A DNA stretch of 64,000 bases from Chinchilla lanigera. Taxonomy: Eukaryota > Chordata > Mammalia > Rodentia > Chinchillidae. Made by a program: the position numbers and the translations under genes. The DNA is taken from positions 6,271,457 to 6,335,456 of the forward strand of contig NW_004955438.1 of the NCBI RefSeq assembly GCF_000276665.1, read 5' to 3'. Shown piece after piece: positions 58,036-64,000 of this stretch; position 1 is the stretch's first letter, and each line of letters opens with the position of its first letter. The notes under the pieces were generated by a model that was given only the letters and a program-made list of their open reading frames with translations, did not search any database and had not been told where the DNA came from.

Positions 58036-60448
58036 CTCAGTCCTATTAGAACCTAGGCCACAAAACAGGATATGTACAGCAGGCTACTAGCCAAGCTTGA
58101 TCTTTATTTACATTCACACCCTGTTCCTCACATTACCACCTGAGATCTAGTCTTATCAGCAGTGGCATTAAATGCTTATGAAAACATGAACCCTACTGTG
58201 AACTGTACATGTGAGGGATCTATATTGTTTGCTCCTTATGAGGATCAAAGGCCTGGTGATCTGAGGTGGAGCTGAGGTGGTGATGCTAGCACTGGGGAAA
58301 CATTGCAAAATGTTGTCAATGAGTAGCAAATGGCAATTAAGCTGCATCTGGTGGCAGACTTTACATCAGAATCTGACACTCATTTTAGTTCATGCCTAGG
58401 CTGCCCATTATTTTATTTGCCACTTTTATTCATAATTCTTACCTGTGCTGAACTTGTATCAGTCATAGTATTCGAAAGCTCACAAGCTAACTTTAGCCAA
58501 AATCAGTAAAAGACAAAGATTACTAGAGAGCTTCTTTTAAAAGAGTGAAAATGCAGTCACAACATAGCAGGAGACTGTTAAGATTTCCAACAGAAGGACA
58601 TTACCAAGTGTTCTGCTAGAATTATGGGTTCATTCTTATGGATGATATGCTGACTGGATATATAAAGAAGTCATGAAAGTTTCAAAACTGCTTTGCTACA
58701 TGGAGACCAAGCAGCCGGTCAAACACAAGACGGGAGTGTTTCCAAAAGAAAATAACACAAAGAATAGAAGAAATTACTGAAGGCCATCAAAAATGTCTGC
58801 AGTGAGAACATCATCCTGAATGGCTAATCACATTGCTAAACTAAGAAGCCCTTCATTATTCATGAAGAGTTAACCCTGCCTAGTCCTAAGGATATTTGTC
58901 ATGAACTATTGTGACAGACCACATTTCAAAAGGTGGTACCTGTCCCTCTTTTGCCTGGAAAGGTAACTGGACAAATTAGTGACATAGTAGAGAGGCCCAG
59001 TTGTTAGAAGGGATTAATGAGGTCTCTGGCATGCAATCCAGGTTTGACAGGTCTGCCCATGTTAATCACAAGGCAACAATGCATGCTTTTGTGCAATGTG
59101 TTTTTCAGGAGAATGTGCATGTGGAATGATACATTATGTGTACTTTTGCTACCAACCAACACCACAGTTGCAGATCTATTTAAGTCTTTGAATGCATACA
59201 TATCAAGAAAATGGATGTGGTCATTTTGTGCCTTTATATGCACAGGCAGAATCACTACCATGACTGGGCAGCTTATGGGTTTCCCTAAACTGGACAAAAG
59301 AGTGCTATTGAATATGTATCTACACACTGTATCATCAATAGAGAAATACTGACTAACAGAAAAATGTCACTTGAGTCTAAATATGCTTTGAAGGATCTAA
59401 TTAAAATTACTAACCACACTAAATCACATACCCTTAATTTTACTTTTTTGTTCAGCTATGTGAGGAGATGGATGCAGAGCACATACCTCTTTTCTACACA
59501 GAAGTGAGACAGCTTTCTAAAGAGTGATCACTAGCCAGAGTTTTTCAGATATGAGAATCACTTTAGAGATTTACTTTAGAAAACCAATCACAACTAGTAA
59601 TACATTTCAGTGACACAGAATGGGTCCCCAAACTTGCTTACTCACATGAAAACATCCACCCTGCTCTCTCTATATCTTCAAGACAGAAAAACTTTTTAGC
59701 ATAAAAACTGCAGTAATATTCAAGTTGGCAGATAAAGTGGTTGCTTTCAAAGTCAAGGTTAAAATGTGTGGGCAATGAGTGAACATTGGGATGTTTGACC
59801 TGTTTCAAACATTACCAGAGATTTTGAAAAAGAATAAGCAAGGACTTTCTTTCTCTAAATTGGTACAGTATCACCTGTCTCAACTTTCTGAAATGCTTCA
59901 GCATTACTTATCAACCACAAGAGACCCCCAAATGAGAAACGAATGGATCATCAACTCAGTTGTGAATAAGCCAGGTGAATCAACTCTGTTCAGTCTATAA
60001 GAGGACCAACTTTATAGACTGAATACGATGATAGCTTAAAAGTATGCTTAAAACAACTTAAAATATCCAAAGGTTCTTGATTCATAACAAAGCATAGTAT
60101 CCCAAGATTGCCACACATGCATTGAAAAGCATGCTTTACTATCCAACATACCAGTTTTGCAAAGCAGGATTTGTTTGCACTGACAACAACCAAAGCAAGA
60201 TCATGGTATAAAGTGGAGATGAGCAACAGACTTTAGGTGTCCATGTGTCTCATCATTCCCACTAGATGCAGGAAAACAAGCTTAGGGCTCCAACTGACTC
60301 TGCATCATGATGAGTTGCAAAACTATTTCATGCTATATCACAACGTAATAATGATAGAAATAGAGTTCACAATATATTCAGCATGATGGGATCATTCCAA
60401 AACCACCATTTATTCTGCCTTTGGTATAAAAAAGTTTGGAGACTGCCG
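58036..60448 (+). mobile_element. Near-full-length decayed hAT-Charlie DNA transposon (Charlie3/MER1-like)
   Basis: The 2.4-kb element is flanked by a perfect 8-bp direct repeat TTCTAAAT (58028-58035 and 60449-60456), the target duplication length of hAT elements. Its left end resembles MER1/Charlie3 terminal sequence (CTATTAGAACCTAGGCCACA, ATGTGAGGGATCTATATTG, GATCTGAGGTGGAGCTGAGG). Its right end is AAAGTTTGGAGACTGCCG. The first few tens of bases of the left terminal repeat look deleted. The interior carries a broken transposase. This DNA transposon moved by cut and paste; this copy cannot move. Confidence 0.88.
58800..60300 (+). pseudogene. hAT transposase pseudogene (ZBED5/FAM200-related)
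   Basis: Remnant of a hAT-superfamily transposase, the DDE-type enzyme that excises and inserts the element; host genes such as ZBED5 and FAM200 derive from relatives. Matching patches come in the family order but in shifting frames: ATMHAFVQCVFQENVHVE (from 59073, frame 3), LPTNTTVADLFKSLNAYIS (from 59149, frame 1), NRKMSLESKYALKDLIKI (about 59355, frame 3), EEMDAEHIPLFYTEVRQLSK (59462, frame 2), GMFDLFQTLPEIL (about 59788, frame 1), NKPGESTLFSL (ends 59997) and LKSMLYYPTYQFCKAGF (60122-60172, frame 2). The last is the C-terminal hAT dimerisation segment. At least four frame changes and several stops make it dead. The N-terminal BED zinc finger is not readable. Confidence 0.85.
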
Positions 60449-60456
60449 TTCTAAAT

Positions 60457-63400
60457 AACAGTTTTTTTATTATTATGTAAATCCAAAAGGGGTTTACAGT
60501 ATCTTAAAAGATATACATTGATATTACTCATAAAGTGATCTCACAATTAATTAATTAATTACCTTTTTTTCTGTTGTGGAACACTGAAAAGCATTTCCTG
60601 TACTATTGTGCAGAGCACCATCAACATCACCCTTCCTATTTCTTGACCTTCCTGGTATTGTAGTTCTGGTATTACAACTCTCTTTTATTAACAATGTGCT
60701 ACTGTCTGACCACCAAACATCTCAGTAACTTTTTGCAGGATAAGTTCTTGCATCTCTAAGACAGGGAATTTCACAGAATGCAAATGTCACATTGCTTTAT
60801 CTTTGATTCTTTTGTTTCTCTCTCCTTATATGATCTCACAGAATTAAATATTAGAACATAAAGATATATGATTTAAGAATCTGACTCTAGTTCTGAACAA
60901 GTGAAGAGCAGTTTGCACCCCAGTGGGTGCTTCTACTTCGTTTCCCTTAACATCAATATGTTAGTATTGTCAAGTTTGTATAACCACAAAACCAACAGCT
61001 AGGAGGATGGGAATCGGAGAAGCAGCCAGTATGTGAATCATGTCTTAATAAATACACTTGGGCTTTGTTCTTTGCATATAGGTACAATAATGAATATCAT
61101 TAACTCTAGCTCAATGAGCTTCCAGCCATTTCCCACCAGGCAATGAAAAACCATGAACTGTTACCTCAGGGTATTTGCTTCACCGAGGGTTTCATGTTGT
61201 CTCTGTACTCTGTTAGCACTAAAAGCTTAATTCTACTGGATTCTCTTGATCTTTTTGACAAGAACCTTCTCAACAAGAGCCCAACAGGACTATTTAAAAA
61301 TCTACTATATTGTAAGGAGACCTATGGACCAAGCGAGGCAATCAGTGGGCCATTGCAAACACATACCTTGAGATTAAAATTCTTAATTCTTATCCTTACA
61401 CAAAAAGATTCTGTATTTGTGTAAAAGTATGTAATTTATTAAAAAAATGCTAGAAATTATTATATTCCATAAAGCTGATGTTGAATAGTAATAGAATAAT
61501 AAAATTTTTTGAACGGATTGCCTATGATTGATTGCAACATGCTGTTTGTACCAAAGCCAGTTGAGGGAATAAAATATATTTCACTCTAGTTTCCTAGAGC
61601 CCTGTGGTTTGTACTGAATACTTCTACTTTAAGAAGGCCTAATAGAGGTGATTGTCTGGACTTCAGTAAACCCAGTATGGGAGGCTTCATTATTTGGTAA
61701 ATGAGCTAGGCCTGGGTGACTCTATGTACACCTACCAATCATGTGAAACTTTCAGGCAGATAACTGGCAGGAGCCCCGTTAAGCACTTAAAGAAAACTCT
61801 ATTGCAGGGAATTGTACTATTCCCATAGACACACAAGGTCTAGACCAAATTTAACTCAGATTGGAAAGTTAGGAGGCATTAGGCAACAGTGTGAGGTTTT
61901 ATTAAAATTGTGGTATTTCACTCAGAATCACCTTTGGGACTAGAATACTCATTATTTCTGTAGATGAATGTCTTAAGGACTACCATCTTGTATGCAAGTC
62001 TCCCTCTGAAAATTATTTGGGCCAAATCACCAAAGGCAGTGAGTCATCTGAAAAGCAGGCCCCATCTGGTGACCTGTCAGTGGGAAGATGAAGGTCCAGC
62101 TCCTTCACAGGAATAGGTCTTACTGGGTGAGACAATCTTAGCTCCAGTTACAACATCGTCCCAACTCCAATGCTATCTCCAATCTCTACCTGAGTTTGCT
62201 TCCAGACACAGAAGCCACAGGGAGACAGGAGACATAATAAGCTACTGTCCTTGGTTCTACACAATAGGACATTCCCCATTAGACAAAATATTTCTTCATA
62301 ATTGTTTACCTCTATGAGAAGGAACCTAAATTGAAATTTGGTCTAAAGCCTTACAGTCATGGAATGACTTTACCAGTTATTCTTCACACACAAATATTTT
62401 CATAATCTTTTCCATAGGAAAAAAAAAACAGTTCAACAAAGACAGAACATCCATGTATGCCTTAGAGTGATGATGGAAAAAACTTTACTGTTGCCACTTT
62501 AGCATATAGGGTATGCCAACATATACATGTCTATGTTCCAGAAAGGTACAATGTGCCACAAACCATGATTTGTCTAAACCTGTGCACATTCTTGCCAACT
62601 GCTTGAGCTGATAGCTATCTATCCTTTAAAATTCTGTCCAGTTGTAACTTTTAACACAGTTTTTCAGACAGATCTGATATACCTCGCTGTATTCCTAGGG
62701 CATCATGAACTTCAAAGCCTAAGAGTAAATGCATTGTTACATCTGTTCATTGTGTCCTCCACTAGGATATGCCATCATTGCTGCATCACATTGTCAAATC
62801 CATATCATCAACTATTAATCAAGCAGGCCTGAGATAGAGTCTTCAATTGAACACGATTTCCTGATGCTTATATGCTTTTTACAGATACTGTGAATTCTGC
62901 AATAGTGCTTATAAGGAAGGATAATCCTTAAGTTTTTAAAAATACCATATTATCTACTATATTGTCCAGGTTAATTTTCTCAATAGTTATTTATTATAAG
63001 AAATATTACCATGCTGTTGTATTCTTATATTACGTATATTATTGTAACTTTATAAACTGTTTAATTGGTGTACAGTTGTTTAATAAGTTCTTTATGGCAG
63101 GGTTAGGAACTGAGATTTAGTTTTCCTTCTTACTTAACTAGTAACTTGTTAGACCCAGAGCAAGGTTTTTACCTGATTGGACATAATGTAGCTTTATCTA
63201 TTTTCCTTCATAAATATGCACACTGTCCCAATGATCTGTAGTTTGAATATAACTTGGAATCTTTTATATTTATTTGAACAACAGAAACATAGCTTCAGTA
63301 TAAACATTCGCCTCAGGTTTCTAAAATATTAATCTTTGTCCCTGAGAAAAAATAGCTATGGATGAAAATATATTTTCACTAAGTTTTTCTAAATTATTCC

Positions 63401-63799
63401 TTACAAAAAATTATTGCTTATTTATCTTAGCTTTTGTGGAAAAAACTCATTAGTAACAATGTTATTTGGTTATTACCTAGAAATCTATCTATGAATGCTG
63501 AAATATGAAAGCTTTAATATTCTTCTAATTTGCTTCCAGAGCTATAGTAAATATCATTAGCTAGGATTTCATTCTCAGACCTTTAAGATAATTATATGTG
63601 ATCTAGTTTGATCTTTATTTTGGCTTTACTTATGAGGAACCAATGTGCTGAAAAAAATACAAGCAAGATGTAAGTACATTTGCATAGACTATTTATATTA
63701 CAAAAAAGCAAATATTTTGAGTCTTATAGTTTTAATTATGCTTTATTTACACCATAGACAAATATTATAAAGATCTGTAAACAAGAGATTCAAAGTCTT
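60457..63799. other. Mostly unassigned AT-rich sequence
   Basis: No repeat recognised with confidence over about 3.3 kb. A GC-richer part at 61620-62240 (with GAAAAGCAGGCCCCATCTGG and GGTCTTACTGGGTGAGACAA) looks like an old LTR or similar element, but I cannot name it. The 93-codon frame at 61143-61424 has no known motif. Confidence 0.45.
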
Positions 63800-64000
63800 T
63801 TATTTTTTATTTTAAAGATAAAAGGAGAGAAACATTAACAGACATACAACATTTTACAACATATCACAAGCACAATACAGAAAATACAGAGTTACAAAAA
63901 AAGTTGTAGGGAATTAACAATGGTGGTTGTATTACATATTGATATCTTCAAAGTGGCTTCTCATAAAAACAGATATAGACATGCAATACTGGTCAACCAA
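63800..64000 (+). repeat. Second locus of the unnamed dispersed repeat (cut by window end)
   Basis: The core GGGAATTAACAATGGTGGTT at 63909 and TATTACATATTGATATCTTC match the cores at 7813 and 7970, and the A-rich lead-in (CACAAGCACAATACAGAAAA) matches in style. It continues to the window edge with CATAAAAACAGATATAGACA. Confidence 0.6.

Noticed and set aside
59004..59352. Intact small host gene (107-111 codons on either strand)
   Set aside because: The plus-strand frame is one segment of the broken hAT transposase, and the minus-strand frame is its shadow.

Overview
This window is AT-rich mammalian nuclear DNA from a rodent. Two SINE families support that: 7SL-derived B1 elements and tRNA-derived ID elements. 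I saw no B2 or B4 SINEs, which argues against mice, rats and hamsters. The best-preserved ID copies carry GCCTGCCTGGCAAGCGCAAG, which makes me lean to a beaver or kangaroo-rat type rodent. That is an impression from memory, not a test.

I found no convincing protein-coding gene, no functional RNA gene, no CRISPR array and no CpG island. The longest open frames are 100-160 codons, and most lie inside old LTRs, LINEs or simple repeats. The window looks like a gene desert or a large intron. The best coding candidate is a possible terminal exon at 38762-38989: it has an acceptor-like tract, an open frame, a cluster of CpGs and a downstream AATAAA.

Layout. 1-15 kb: an assembly gap, ID and B1 SINEs, an ERV1-type solo LTR with a 4-bp target duplication (3977-4637), a MIR, a tandemly doubled unknown repeat (7697-8035), a MaLR LTR with a 5-bp target duplication (8444-8801), a short hAT-like MITE and L2 remnants. 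15-30 kb: L2, antisense and sense MaLR LTRs, a three-phase hexanucleotide array (21740-22046), and a 1.5-kb old L1 fragment split by a well-preserved ID SINE. 30-46 kb: a 550-bp-spaced duplication, several eroded antisense LTRs, B1 and B1-ID composite SINEs, and microsatellites. 46-64 kb: LTR remnants, a dimeric B1, and a near-full-length decayed hAT-Charlie DNA transposon (58036-60448) with a perfect 8-bp target duplication, inserted into a MIR. The window ends in a second copy of the unknown repeat seen at 7.7 kb.

I see no sign of a new multi-gene system. The items most worth checking are the hAT transposon, the unnamed dispersed repeat, the exon candidate at 38.8 kb and two repeat-free stretches rich in homeodomain-type motifs. 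Repeat family names come from remembered consensus sequences and are given at the level I trust.
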